A stretch of 64,000 bases of DNA from Pseudalgibacter alginicilyticus (lineage in GTDB: Bacteria; Bacteroidota; Bacteroidia; Flavobacteriales; Flavobacteriaceae). Of this stretch, positions 24,151 to 33,338 are shown one piece after another. The stretch is from NCBI RefSeq assembly GCF_001310225.1, contig NZ_CP012898.1:1674001-1738000 (forward strand). The letters run 5' to 3'. Position 1 is the first letter of the stretch; the number at the start of each line of letters is the position of its first letter. The position numbers and the translations under genes are program-made. A model generated the notes under the pieces. That model made no database searches. It was not told the origin of the DNA and was given only the letters and a program-made list of their open reading frames with translations.

Positions 24151-24774
24151 ATGAAAACACCCTATAAAAACATCTATGCCATTCTAAAATTAAACAGGTT
24201 CATTGTTTTGGCAGTTATTATATGTGCCACACTCTCGGGCATATTTTCCGTTTGGATGACCTTTAATATACATAAGAAAGCGTTGAATAGTACCTTTGCC
24301 ATCAATACGGATGGAAGTATTATTCCCTTAAAATTGGTTACCCAAAAGGAAAATTTCAAGGTAGAAGCTTTGGCACACCTGGAACTGTTCCATACCTATT
24401 TCTATAACATCGATGCGAGCAATTATGAAAAGAACCTAAAAAAGGCACTTTGGTTGGGTAATAGCTCCGTGGATAATCTCTATCGCCAAAAGAAAGCGGA
24501 CGGGGTTTATAATCGCCTTCTACAATATTCCTTAGTACAAAAAGTATTAAGCATCGATTCCCAAATCAATGAGCAAAATGGTCAGTACAGTTTTAGGACG
24601 ATTACTCTATTTGAAATCAATCGAGGTTCGATAATCGACACCTACGAACTGATTTCCACCGGAAACCTGATTACGGTCGACCGAAACTTTCCCAACAACC
24701 CACACGGATTGTTGATTACAGATTACTTCGAGAACACGCTAAAAATAATATCCAATGAAAGTAGAAAAGAATAA
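24151..24774 (+). CDS. traK: TraK, conjugation protein (VirB8-like)
   Basis: The 207-residue protein has one N-terminal membrane helix (about residues 16-34) and a periplasmic NTF2-like domain that includes VEALAHLELFHTYFYNIDASNYEKNLKKALWLG, the TraK signature. It is the VirB8-like bridge between inner membrane and core complex. Its last 20 bp overlap the traM start. No traL gene lies between them, unlike in CTnDOT. Confidence 0.88.
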   Translation: MKTPYKNIYAILKLNRFIVLAVIICATLSGIFSVWMTFNIHKKALNSTFAINTDGSIIPLKLVTQKENFKVEALAHLELFHTYFYNIDASNYEKNLKKALWLGNSSVDNLYRQKKADGVYNRLLQYSLVQKVLSIDSQINEQNGQYSFRTITLFEINRGSIIDTYELISTGNLITVDRNFPNNPHGLLITDYFENTLKIISNESRKE

Positions 24775-25684
24775 AATAGTTTTTGCGGCTGTACTTGCCG
24801 TACTGTTCATTTTCCTGATATCCTATTCCGTTATGATAATGGGTGATGACGATAGTGAAAACGAAAACCTTGAACAGACCTTAATTCCAGAATTGGAACA
24901 GAACCAGAAGGAATATGATTCCAAACTGGATGCCATCAATGATCTGAAAGAAGTACGAGAGACCAACGCACCCAGTATCTATGATGAAAAGAGGATTGAT
25001 TCGCTCGGGTTCTATAATCGAGATTTACCCGAAATGGAAAAAGAGCGCATTGTAGACAGCATTTACGCTACTGGAAAAATTAAATATTCAACCGCGTCCT
25101 ATGAACATATCGGCAAAAAAAGAATTGCGCCAAAGAACGAAAAGGAAATTGATTCTACAGAGCTGAAGAAAGAACAAAAAATTGCAGCCAAAGAACTGGG
25201 GCTGGAGCATCAACTATTTTTCGCAGCCAATCCGAAGAAAAGTGAGCTATCAGTTTTGGGCAGCACGGACAAAATGATTTATGCGGTAGTGGATGGAAAC
25301 CAAGTGGTCAAGGCTAATTCCAGATTACGGATGCGCCTGGTTCAGGATGCACTCATAAATAATAAAAAGGTGCCAAAAAACACACCTATCTATGGGTTTA
25401 TCAGTTTCCAGCCCAATCGTGCCTTGATTACGATTGAAAACATCCAAAACCATCCTACCAGTTTAAAGGCCTTTGACCTCCAAGATGACAGTGAGGGAAT
25501 CTATGTGGAAAACAATTTTCGCGCAGAAGCTACCAATGAGGTATTGGATGACATTATAGGTGACATCAATATCCCTAGTGTACCACAAGTCGGTGGCATC
25601 ACCAAAGTACTGAAGCGCAATAACAGAAAGGTAAAAGTGACCGTACTCAATAATTACCGACTGATATTAAAGCCCAAACTATAA
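24755..25684 (+). CDS. traM: TraM, conjugation protein (VirB10-like)
   Basis: The 309-residue protein has one N-terminal membrane helix (about 7-28), a charged, coiled linker rich in Glu and Lys, and a C-terminal TraM domain with MIYAVVDGNQVVKANSRLRMRL and NTPIYGFISF. It is the VirB10-like component that spans both membranes. The linker is shorter than in CTnDOT TraM. Confidence 0.88.
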   Translation: MKVEKNKIVFAAVLAVLFIFLISYSVMIMGDDDSENENLEQTLIPELEQNQKEYDSKLDAINDLKEVRETNAPSIYDEKRIDSLGFYNRDLPEMEKERIVDSIYATGKIKYSTASYEHIGKKRIAPKNEKEIDSTELKKEQKIAAKELGLEHQLFFAANPKKSELSVLGSTDKMIYAVVDGNQVVKANSRLRMRLVQDALINNKKVPKNTPIYGFISFQPNRALITIENIQNHPTSLKAFDLQDDSEGIYVENNFRAEATNEVLDDIIGDINIPSVPQVGGITKVLKRNNRKVKVTVLNNYRLILKPKL

Positions 25685-25715
25685 GCTCACACTAGGCATT
25701 TTAAAACGTACTCTT

Positions 25716-26549
25716 ATGAAAAATTATCTATTTATTTCCGCCTTTGTCCTGATGTCCACTTTCACTAACGCCCAGAATACTATTGTATTGGATACCATTT
25801 ATGCTAATGATCAAAAGAACGTTGCACTGTTCTTTCCTGAACCCATTCGCCAGGGCATAACCGGATCGGATAATTTTGTGTTCACCTATAATCGGGAGAA
25901 TGAACAATACCTAGGGCTTTTACAGGCCAAGCCCGGAAAGGAAAGCAATCTGTTGGTGGTCAATAAGGATGGCTCGGTTTTCTCGTATATTATAAAATAT
26001 AAGGAGCGGCTCTCAAAGCTCAATTATTTTATCCCGATGTCGAGTAGCATCGGGAATGAAAGGCCAATAGCGAATGATTCGATAAAACTTATCAATTCTG
26101 AACCCAGTATTGCAAACAGACAGCATTATTATGAAAGATTCTGCACCTACCTTCTGGACAGAAAACAACGTGTTGGTCGGCTTAAAAAGCGAATGGAAGG
26201 CATTGCTTTGAGTGTTGTAAATATTGTTTTTGACAAAGATGAACTCTATTTTGTAATCCAAATAAAGAACAATTCTAGTTTGGATTATGATTTGAATTTC
26301 TTGAACTTCTCCATAGAAACGAGACAGAAAGGCAAAAAGAAATCATTACAAAAATTGTATCAAGAACCGCTGTACCGGTATAATGTACCTTCGAGAATTG
26401 CTAAAAGTGAAACGGTAAGGTTGGTGTATGTTTTGCCTAAATTTTCACTATCCGGTGAACGTAGGGCTGTTTTGGAGCTGAACGAGAGGGATGGGGAAAG
26501 AAACTTGAAACTAAACGTATCGCATCGGTTTGTTAATAGCCCGAATTAA
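25716..26549 (+). CDS. traN: TraN, conjugation protein (DUF4138, VirB9-like)
   Basis: The 277-residue protein has a signal peptide (MKNYLFISAFVLMSTFTNAQ) and the DUF4138 pattern: NVALFFPEPIRQGITGSDNFVFTYNRE and the later ELYFVIQIKNNSSLDYDLNFLNFSIETRQKGKK. It is the VirB9-like outer-membrane core component. It is the last transfer gene on this strand. traO, traP and traQ are not present after it, and the AT-rich defence cassette begins about 110 bp later. Confidence 0.9.
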   Translation: MKNYLFISAFVLMSTFTNAQNTIVLDTIYANDQKNVALFFPEPIRQGITGSDNFVFTYNRENEQYLGLLQAKPGKESNLLVVNKDGSVFSYIIKYKERLSKLNYFIPMSSSIGNERPIANDSIKLINSEPSIANRQHYYERFCTYLLDRKQRVGRLKKRMEGIALSVVNIVFDKDELYFVIQIKNNSSLDYDLNFLNFSIETRQKGKKKSLQKLYQEPLYRYNVPSRIAKSETVRLVYVLPKFSLSGERRAVLELNERDGERNLKLNVSHRFVNSPN

Positions 26550-26660
26550 AATGCTAGAAAAAATATCCACTTGTTACGACCCTACCCTGATGTTTTTAAA
26601 ATGATTTAAATGGATGGAAAACGGAAAGTTGCTAAAAAGAAAATCAGAAGAGGAATAGCT

Positions 26661-27634
26661 CTAGATTTGTTTCCTTAGTTTCACCAATTCTACTGAACCG
26701 CCATTTTTATTTACAAATATGAAATCTGGTAAAGCTTCCATCCGTCTATTACTATCACGCTTTCCATAAATTGTAGTTTTGTCAGTTATGAATTCAATAT
26801 CTTCATTTATAGAAAAAGAATAACGTTCTACGGTAGAATTAAACAGCGTATCTGGATAGTTTGGATAATCTTTGAATTTTATTTCGTTATAGTTTGTATC
26901 TAGAATTTTAATAAAAGCCTTTTCTGCATCCTTAAAAATTCTGAGCTTGTCTTCCAATTCATTCTTCCCTATTTCATTAAAATCAGTAGGGTGGAGATAT
27001 TGTTTGATCTCCAATGATTGTATATCAAAGAAGAACAAAATTACTTCGTCAGTAACCCTAGAACCTTTATTTAAGGGATGTTCGTTTGATAAGACCCTTA
27101 ACCTTTTATCGTGGGGTTTAATCACAAGTCTTTTAAAACTGTCATTCTTTTTTGATATCCCAATGTAGTGCAGGTAGTATTTTGTAAAATCTCTATAGTT
27201 TTCAAACCCTGAAAAAAAGGGAACTTTATGCGAAACGTCGTGAAGAAATTTTTCAGTAGTAAACCAAGCAATTACTTCAGGGTTTTTAGTTCGTTTCCAT
27301 ATTCTAATTAATTTTTCGCCAAGTTCAATATCTAAGTCGCCAAACTCAGTAAGAGGTAAATTATAATATTCGAATAGTTTAACAAGGTCAATACTCCCAA
27401 ATGATTCATTATCCCAGACACTAATCCAAAATCAATTTTTCCTGAATTACTCAATTTCATCAAAACCATATCCTCTGGTTCTAAAATGAATTTTGACTCA
27501 GCTCTTTGACCTATGAAATAAATTTTACTCCTTTTAAACCAATCTAAAGATTCTGGGTCATTCTTAAGCCATTCAGATTCTTGATTGGAAATTGGTGGGT
27601 ATACTAATTCTAAGTGATGTATTTGTGCTCTCAA
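26661..27634 (-). pseudogene. Third gene of the ATPase/nuclease cassette, split by a frameshift
   Basis: One frame from the ATG at 27634 reads MRAQIHHLELVYPPISNQES to KLSNSGKIDFG. A second frame then continues without a stop from about 27430 to 26661: ISVWDNESFGSIDLVKLFEYYNLP, through KNPEVIAWFTTEKFLHDVS, to VELVKLRKQI. The 974-bp span is not a multiple of three, as expected for a single one-base loss or two-base gain near 27420-27432. The intact product would be about 323 residues. No known domain is recognised. It is the last gene after the 27646 gene (11 bp gap). The frameshift could be a real mutation or a sequencing error. Confidence 0.7.
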
Positions 27635-27645
27635 TGCTTAGTATT

Positions 27646-29331
27646 TTATTCTGGCAGTACATCTCTGAATTTATCAACCAGTAAGTTAAAAGGGAATTTA
27701 TATTCACTAAATCGATTACTTATGGGAGAAAGGCGATTGTAAAAAGATTTATTAGCTAGCCGTATGCCTTCTTGAATGCTTGGAGTATTTATGTTGGGAA
27801 CCTTTTTCATAGCCTTATGATGCAAATCTATAATATCTTTAAAATTACGGTCTTTCTTTTTTAGGTGAGGTAACCAATAAATTAAAGTGTCCATATCAAT
27901 AAATGTTAAGTCTCTAATAAAGCTCGGATTGTAGTTCTCACCCAACTTATCTCTTACTAGCTCTAGATACCATTGATTTAAAATATAATTCATTCCCATT
28001 ATCTCAAAAATTCTATCGCTCACTAGTAATATGGGATAAATGGTAAAGCTGTTCTTATTATTTGCATAATGATCAAAAGGAAACTCATTGTTGACTATCT
28101 GTTCAATAGATTTTACTAGTTGACCAATTCCAACTGCACGACTACCGTCTTTAAGAAATTTCTTTTTCAACAGTTTTTTGATTTCATCTATATTTGATGA
28201 ACTTTTAATGCCAGCAGCAACTAAAATATCCTTATTCTCAAAAAGATAAATTCTATTATTATGCCGAGCATAGTAATCTGGCTCATTATCCCTTGTATCT
28301 GCTTCTTGTCTTTTAACAATATATTTTTGATGAAAAACATCATCTAAAACACGTTTCATTAGAAATTCCTCTGAGAATTGCATATTATAAAAACTAAAGA
28401 AAGAACCATCTTTTTCGGGTAAGTTATGTTGAGTATTATATGCGTCTTTTAAGATAAATCGTACGCTTTTAAAAAATTTGTCTACAGCAAAAAAATAATC
28501 GATTATCGAAAATGTAGCATCATCAATTTTATAAAACGGATAATTTTTAAGATTAGTGAAGTCATCGGATTCGTCAATTTCAGCTGAGGCTAACGTATTT
28601 AAAAATCGTATGTGTTCAGGTTTTTCAGGAACAAGTTTATAGTTATTATCAAACTTCATTTTTAAAATTGTACCTAAAAGTAGTTTGACCTGAGCATTTA
28701 AACCTTCAATATTTTCTTCCTTAAAATTTTCATATAACGCCTTTTCCAGATATTGATAATCTTCACTGGATTGTAAAAATTTCAAAAGATATTCGAACTT
28801 CACTATCGTAGTATAAAGCAACTTACCAAACTCTAAATCTGTATTAGAAAAAAGACCTATGTCCGCAGATGAAAATGACATAGTGATAAGCATATCTGCC
28901 ATTTTATCTATATTTTCTTCTGCATCTCCAAAGTTTTGTTTTTCATTAACCTCTTTATTAATTATTAGAAATGCCTTAAATATGTTAATCTCATCGGCAT
29001 CCTTATCATCATTTGAGTTTCCATCTAATAATGTTTCTCGATTCGCTAAAATTATTTCTGCTAGGCGAAGACTTGATTCCCTAGAAACTACTTCTGGCGG
29101 CTCAGGTAGCTGATTTTCTCTACCATACTTTGTAACTCTTTGTATAATATCCCATTGGACATCTTGATTATTAAAGAAATTATCAAAATTCTTTTGTTCT
29201 CTTGTGTTGCTGAAACCAATAATATCTAATAATAAGAATTTTGAAATTTTTCCTAAATAGTGTAAAATATTTTGTAGCTCTTCTTCCGGAAAAACATTTT
29301 CAAATTCTAATCGTTGTACTGTTTTTATCAT
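27646..29331 (-). CDS. Large protein with PD-(D/E)XK-like nuclease motif, partner of the ATPase
   Basis: The 561-residue protein starts at MIKTVQRLEFENVFPEEEL (29331); the frame extends to 29382 but would overlap the ATPase gene. The N-terminal two-thirds are helical. A stretch EPDYYARHNNRIYLFENKD (D about 352, E 365, K 367) has the spacing of a PD-(D/E)XK nuclease core, on a strand-turn-strand with hydrophobic YLF before ENK. The C-terminus is again helical with an aromatic-rich FYNRLSPISNRFSEYKF. I recognise no named family. It is co-transcribed with the upstream ATPase (10 bp gap). Nuclease function is inference from that one motif. Confidence 0.65.
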   Translation of the reverse strand: MIKTVQRLEFENVFPEEELQNILHYLGKISKFLLLDIIGFSNTREQKNFDNFFNNQDVQWDIIQRVTKYGRENQLPEPPEVVSRESSLRLAEIILANRETLLDGNSNDDKDADEINIFKAFLIINKEVNEKQNFGDAEENIDKMADMLITMSFSSADIGLFSNTDLEFGKLLYTTIVKFEYLLKFLQSSEDYQYLEKALYENFKEENIEGLNAQVKLLLGTILKMKFDNNYKLVPEKPEHIRFLNTLASAEIDESDDFTNLKNYPFYKIDDATFSIIDYFFAVDKFFKSVRFILKDAYNTQHNLPEKDGSFFSFYNMQFSEEFLMKRVLDDVFHQKYIVKRQEADTRDNEPDYYARHNNRIYLFENKDILVAAGIKSSSNIDEIKKLLKKKFLKDGSRAVGIGQLVKSIEQIVNNEFPFDHYANNKNSFTIYPILLVSDRIFEIMGMNYILNQWYLELVRDKLGENYNPSFIRDLTFIDMDTLIYWLPHLKKKDRNFKDIIDLHHKAMKKVPNINTPSIQEGIRLANKSFYNRLSPISNRFSEYKFPFNLLVDKFRDVLPE

Positions 29332-29341
29332 AAATGGTCTT

Positions 29342-31609
29342 TTAAGTTGCAATCGCCGACATTGCATTAAAATGTTCTTCACCTCCTATATCCTTAAAAA
29401 TGAGCTCAAAGACATCAAATAAATCTCCTGTATTGGCTTGTCCTATCCTCTGAAAGTGTAATTCATCAAGTGGGTTTGATTCGTGACTATCATCATTTAT
29501 TTGCGAGATTAGTGAACTAAAAATAATTCGCTTTGGATCATCTTGCGGTAATTCTTCAATTATTCTCCATTCATTACTATTAACCTTTGTGAAATTTAAG
29601 AATGTTTGCAATATTCTTCTCATAATATTACCAATTACAATATTGTTTTGATTATCATTAGCCCTTAATTCTATAAGAGCTCTCCACAATAAATTATAAT
29701 CATTGTCAATATTGTTTTTGTCGAGTTGAGTAATTCCTGATTTTCCATTAATTTTTGTAACTTGAAAATAAGCAATATCATAACAAAGTTTATTACCCAT
29801 TGGAAACGTTACCTCTTTGAAGAAGTAGGTATTATGCGTAAGCACAAAAACTTGGCGAATTGATTCATTAAAAAAGTCATTTCGGGCAGAACCAGTTCTT
29901 CCCTTCTTTTTTACGAGGTCTCTTATTAGAGTAGTAACTAAGAACAGAACTTGGCTGTCTAAACTAGATACTGGGTCATCTATAACGACAATCTTTTTCT
30001 TTTCTCTATTTACTTCATTATCAATACCAATACATAATTGATGGAAGTATAAAAATGATATGAAATTTTTTTCTCCTTCACTTAATGTTTTAAAAATTTC
30101 AGAACTAACAGAGCCCAACCCTTCACGTTTGAGGTAGTATTTAGGAATGTTATTGTCTTCTTCAACCTTTTCTATTTTAAAACCTGTAACACCGCTACTA
30201 CCTAAAATATCATTGATACTGTCTTTAGCAGTATCTGTATCAATCGTTAAGCTTCGATTTTCCTCAATAATCTTTAAAGACTTTTGTGATGCTCCATAAA
30301 CTTGTTTTTTGATTTCATCAAATTCGAAAAACAATAATGCTAGATTGTATTCATCTTCAACATTCTTCTCAATCTCATCTTTACTATGGTAAGCCAGATA
30401 AGACCATATATCTTCTTTAAGCTCGACTTTCTTTTCCCCTAAAGAGTTAAAAGTATCATTATGAGTATTTATTGATTTTATTAAATTGCTTAATTTTTTC
30501 TTGAAACTAAATAAACTTGTAATTACTTTCTTTTCATTACTATTATCTATTTTATATTGAATCAAAGCTATATTATCCGTGAAGAATTGCTCAATTTCTG
30601 TTACTAACAAAGTTGTCCTTTGGTTTGGATTGTAAACTTCTACAATTTCTTGAAGATTAGATATTATCTTGTTAGAGGAAACTATATACTCTTGTTTTAG
30701 GTCTTCAATTTTTTTGATCTTCGTTTTGTAAGTTTCATCAAAATAATTTTCGAAGTTTTTAATTAAATCTTCGTTAATTGTTTGTTCTTGGCAAAAAGGG
30801 CAAGTTTGATTTTTACCAGTTTTATCAGTATAATTAATCCCTTCTTCAACCCATTTTTTAATATTTAATTTTTCAATCAAAGCAGCTACGTCTACATCTT
30901 GATTGCCAACAATAATAGTGTCTAAAACTTTGTTGATAGTATTTTCAAGACTCCTAAGTTCTTTATATAACTCAACTTTCACGTTAGTTTTAATTTCTAA
31001 AATCTCATTTTCAAACAATTCTATATATCTAGTGTTTATATCAGTTAATGATATATCCTTTTCTTTTTTTTCTTTTAAAACTGTTTTAATTTCAGCTAAA
31101 TGATTATTACTATTGCCAGAGTGTTTTAAAGATAGTTTTGAAAGATCTTTAAAAACATCACGTTTCCTAAAAACTTGTGCTTTTAGTGTAGTGAAATTAT
31201 TTTGTTTACTTTGAGAGATAGAAGATTTTTTACCATCAAGTTCTTGATAAAACAAATCGTTTGCTTTAATTTTTTGTTGTTCGGTTTTTATAATTTTATC
31301 AATCTCCTCGTTCTGCTCATCTAATGAAAATATTCCATTTAAGTTTTCATTTTCGATAAAATTCCTTTCGATGAAGTTTTCATCAAACACCAATAATTGA
31401 CTATTCTCTTCATCATATCCTATTTGACTACAACTCTCAATGTTTAAATATTGGTTTTCTTCTGAAGCATTTAAATGATATAAGTATTTTGCTATGGTTG
31501 ATTTTCCCGAACCATTATTACCGTAAAAAAAATTAAGTTTTTTTAGTCCCGAGATAGTTACCTCCTCATTGTAACTTGTTATATTCTTTAATTTAATTGA
31601 TACTATCAT
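29342..31609 (-). CDS. RloC/PrrC-like ABC-type ATPase (AAA_13 family)
   Basis: The roughly 755-residue protein has Walker A GNNGSGKST (about residues 30-38), a long coiled coil with a CPFC pair at about 270-273 like a zinc hook, ABC signature LSEGEKN (about 510), Walker B KKIVVIDDPVSSLD (about 540) and an H-loop VFVLTHNTYF (about 590). This is the layout of RloC/PrrC anticodon-nuclease ATPases. The C-terminal RRILQTF segment has Gln where PrrC-type R-x3-E would need Glu, so ACNase activity is uncertain. The start at 31609 (MIVSIKLKNI) is preferred over 31633. It heads a minus-strand cassette inserted between tra and mob genes and is far more AT-rich than both. Confidence 0.82.
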   Translation of the reverse strand: MIVSIKLKNITSYNEEVTISGLKKLNFFYGNNGSGKSTIAKYLYHLNASEENQYLNIESCSQIGYDEENSQLLVFDENFIERNFIENENLNGIFSLDEQNEEIDKIIKTEQQKIKANDLFYQELDGKKSSISQSKQNNFTTLKAQVFRKRDVFKDLSKLSLKHSGNSNNHLAEIKTVLKEKKEKDISLTDINTRYIELFENEILEIKTNVKVELYKELRSLENTINKVLDTIIVGNQDVDVAALIEKLNIKKWVEEGINYTDKTGKNQTCPFCQEQTINEDLIKNFENYFDETYKTKIKKIEDLKQEYIVSSNKIISNLQEIVEVYNPNQRTTLLVTEIEQFFTDNIALIQYKIDNSNEKKVITSLFSFKKKLSNLIKSINTHNDTFNSLGEKKVELKEDIWSYLAYHSKDEIEKNVEDEYNLALLFFEFDEIKKQVYGASQKSLKIIEENRSLTIDTDTAKDSINDILGSSGVTGFKIEKVEEDNNIPKYYLKREGLGSVSSEIFKTLSEGEKNFISFLYFHQLCIGIDNEVNREKKKIVVIDDPVSSLDSQVLFLVTTLIRDLVKKKGRTGSARNDFFNESIRQVFVLTHNTYFFKEVTFPMGNKLCYDIAYFQVTKINGKSGITQLDKNNIDNDYNLLWRALIELRANDNQNNIVIGNIMRRILQTFLNFTKVNSNEWRIIEELPQDDPKRIIFSSLISQINDDSHESNPLDELHFQRIGQANTGDLFDVFELIFKDIGGEEHFNAMSAIAT

Positions 31610-31744
31610 ATTTAACCTGAACTCAATATTCATAGGTAATAAATATACTAAGAATGGATAGAAGATAAATGAGGATTCTCGTAAAGTCAGAAGTAAATCT
31701 AAAAATCAGAATAGAAATGATAGAGAAATCAACGTGCAGTGAAT

Positions 31745-33328
31745 TTAATTATTAAATATCGAACGCGCTTCCTCATAAATCCTTTCAAAATTAGCTTCCA
31801 AATCAGCCTGAGAAAACTGCTTGGGTTCTAGGGGAAGCTCCCTGTTAATCCTTTGTAACTTAAACTGCACTTTTTTATCCATCCCATCAGCATACGTAAT
31901 AAACTCCCCCTGCTTCAATCGAAAAAAAACATCTGCCCTGATTTTAGGGATTTCCTTTTCCCCTGTGGTTATTCGCGTATCAAAATCCAGATTATGCCCA
32001 CGGCTCACGCTTTTTGTCGGGTCTTTTATAATCTCAAAAAAGCGTTCATAATATTTTGCCGTGTCCGGGTCATTGACCTTTCCAAAAAACTGATAGGAAA
32101 GATTGCTCAATATCGCCTTGCTAGCCTTATCGCCATACATCATATCATTCTGAATTTTGTCCTGCATCACATAGACCGTAGAAATATTATAGCTCCGCAA
32201 TGTCGCTGGAATACGGTGCATATTCAATAATCGGATAGTAGGTGCTTCTTCCATCAACAGAAATGAAGGTTTGGAATTCCGCACACTCATTTGTTTTGTA
32301 ATGGTATGGACAATAGTAGCAATCACCGGTGAATACGAAGTCTCAAATTTTGGATTGTTCACCACTGAAATCACACAAGGATTTTCAGTATTGTTGATAT
32401 TGAGCGGCACTTCATCTGCGGACAACGCCATAAAAATCCGTTGTGTGCTGATACGTTTGAGTGCATTGGCCAAGGTACTTTTTACACCAGCGGTTTGCCG
32501 TTCCGAATCCTTACCACTAATGAAGGCATCTGCCATTGCCCTTGATGTGGTATTGGTTTCCAAAAACTGTATCAGGCTATCGGTGTCCAGATATTGATAA
32601 ATGGCAATCAAGTGTGGAAGGGTGCAGAATTGGGGGTAGGTCGTTTTGAGTTTCCAAATCAATCCACCGATCAAACCTTCCGCAGCATCGTTGAAAAATT
32701 TAGTAGTGCCGGTCGTTCCCGATTCCCTTTGCTCCAATAGGTTTTCAATTAACACTCGGGAAACCTCATTGACGCTTTCCTCGTTCTCCAAATAGCGAGG
32801 CGCAATGGGATTGACCCGATGGATGATTTTATCAAAGGAAATCACCTTAAACGGAATATCACCATCCTTAAAAAGTGGATAGGCCATTTCCGTCAGCTCA
32901 AAATCTTTGTAATCGTGGATGATGCCGCAAAACCCTTCCTTCCGGAAATGTTTCAGGAATCCATACACCACACTTTCGGTCTTTCCACTTCCTGCAGAAC
33001 CTATGATGGATGCCCCACGTTTGATATTGTCCAGTTTGAAGTTTCCCTTGGTAGTAGCAAAATTGATTTGATACCGGTCGTCGCCATTTTTTGGCACCTC
33101 CTTTTTATGCAAGAAAACATACAATGCTGTATTGATCAGCAAAAGCGGACAGACCACATTCAGTAACACCAAAACCAAACCGTTCCCATATTGTAAAAAA
33201 TAAGCTAATGTAAACAGCACGAGACTGTTCAGGATAAATGCATATCTTGATATTTTATAGATTCCATAAAATAGCGTACTGGCCAAGCCAATAGTTAAAA
33301 GAGCGGTAAAAAGCTTGTCTATGTACAT
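31745..33328 (-). CDS. mobC: Type IV coupling protein (VirD4-like, MobC/TraG-type)
   Basis: The 527-residue protein has N-terminal membrane helices (about 5-75), Walker A GSAGSGKT at residues 110-117, and a Walker B region near KPSFLLMEEAPTIRLL. It ends RLKQGEFITYADGMDKKVQFK. It links the relaxase-DNA complex to the mating channel at the inner membrane. It starts 10 bp after mobB and follows mobA-mobB in one transcript. The name MobC follows Bacteroidetes usage; it is not the plasmid MobC accessory factor. Confidence 0.9.
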   Translation of the reverse strand: MYIDKLFTALLTIGLASTLFYGIYKISRYAFILNSLVLFTLAYFLQYGNGLVLVLLNVVCPLLLINTALYVFLHKKEVPKNGDDRYQINFATTKGNFKLDNIKRGASIIGSAGSGKTESVVYGFLKHFRKEGFCGIIHDYKDFELTEMAYPLFKDGDIPFKVISFDKIIHRVNPIAPRYLENEESVNEVSRVLIENLLEQRESGTTGTTKFFNDAAEGLIGGLIWKLKTTYPQFCTLPHLIAIYQYLDTDSLIQFLETNTTSRAMADAFISGKDSERQTAGVKSTLANALKRISTQRIFMALSADEVPLNINNTENPCVISVVNNPKFETSYSPVIATIVHTITKQMSVRNSKPSFLLMEEAPTIRLLNMHRIPATLRSYNISTVYVMQDKIQNDMMYGDKASKAILSNLSYQFFGKVNDPDTAKYYERFFEIIKDPTKSVSRGHNLDFDTRITTGEKEIPKIRADVFFRLKQGEFITYADGMDKKVQFKLQRINRELPLEPKQFSQADLEANFERIYEEARSIFNN

Positions 33329-33338
33329 AATACTCGGA

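Noticed and set aside
26661-27634. Programmed ribosomal frameshifting
   Set aside because: No slippery heptamer or nearby pseudoknot-like element was found at 27420-27432, so a mutation or sequencing error is more likely.
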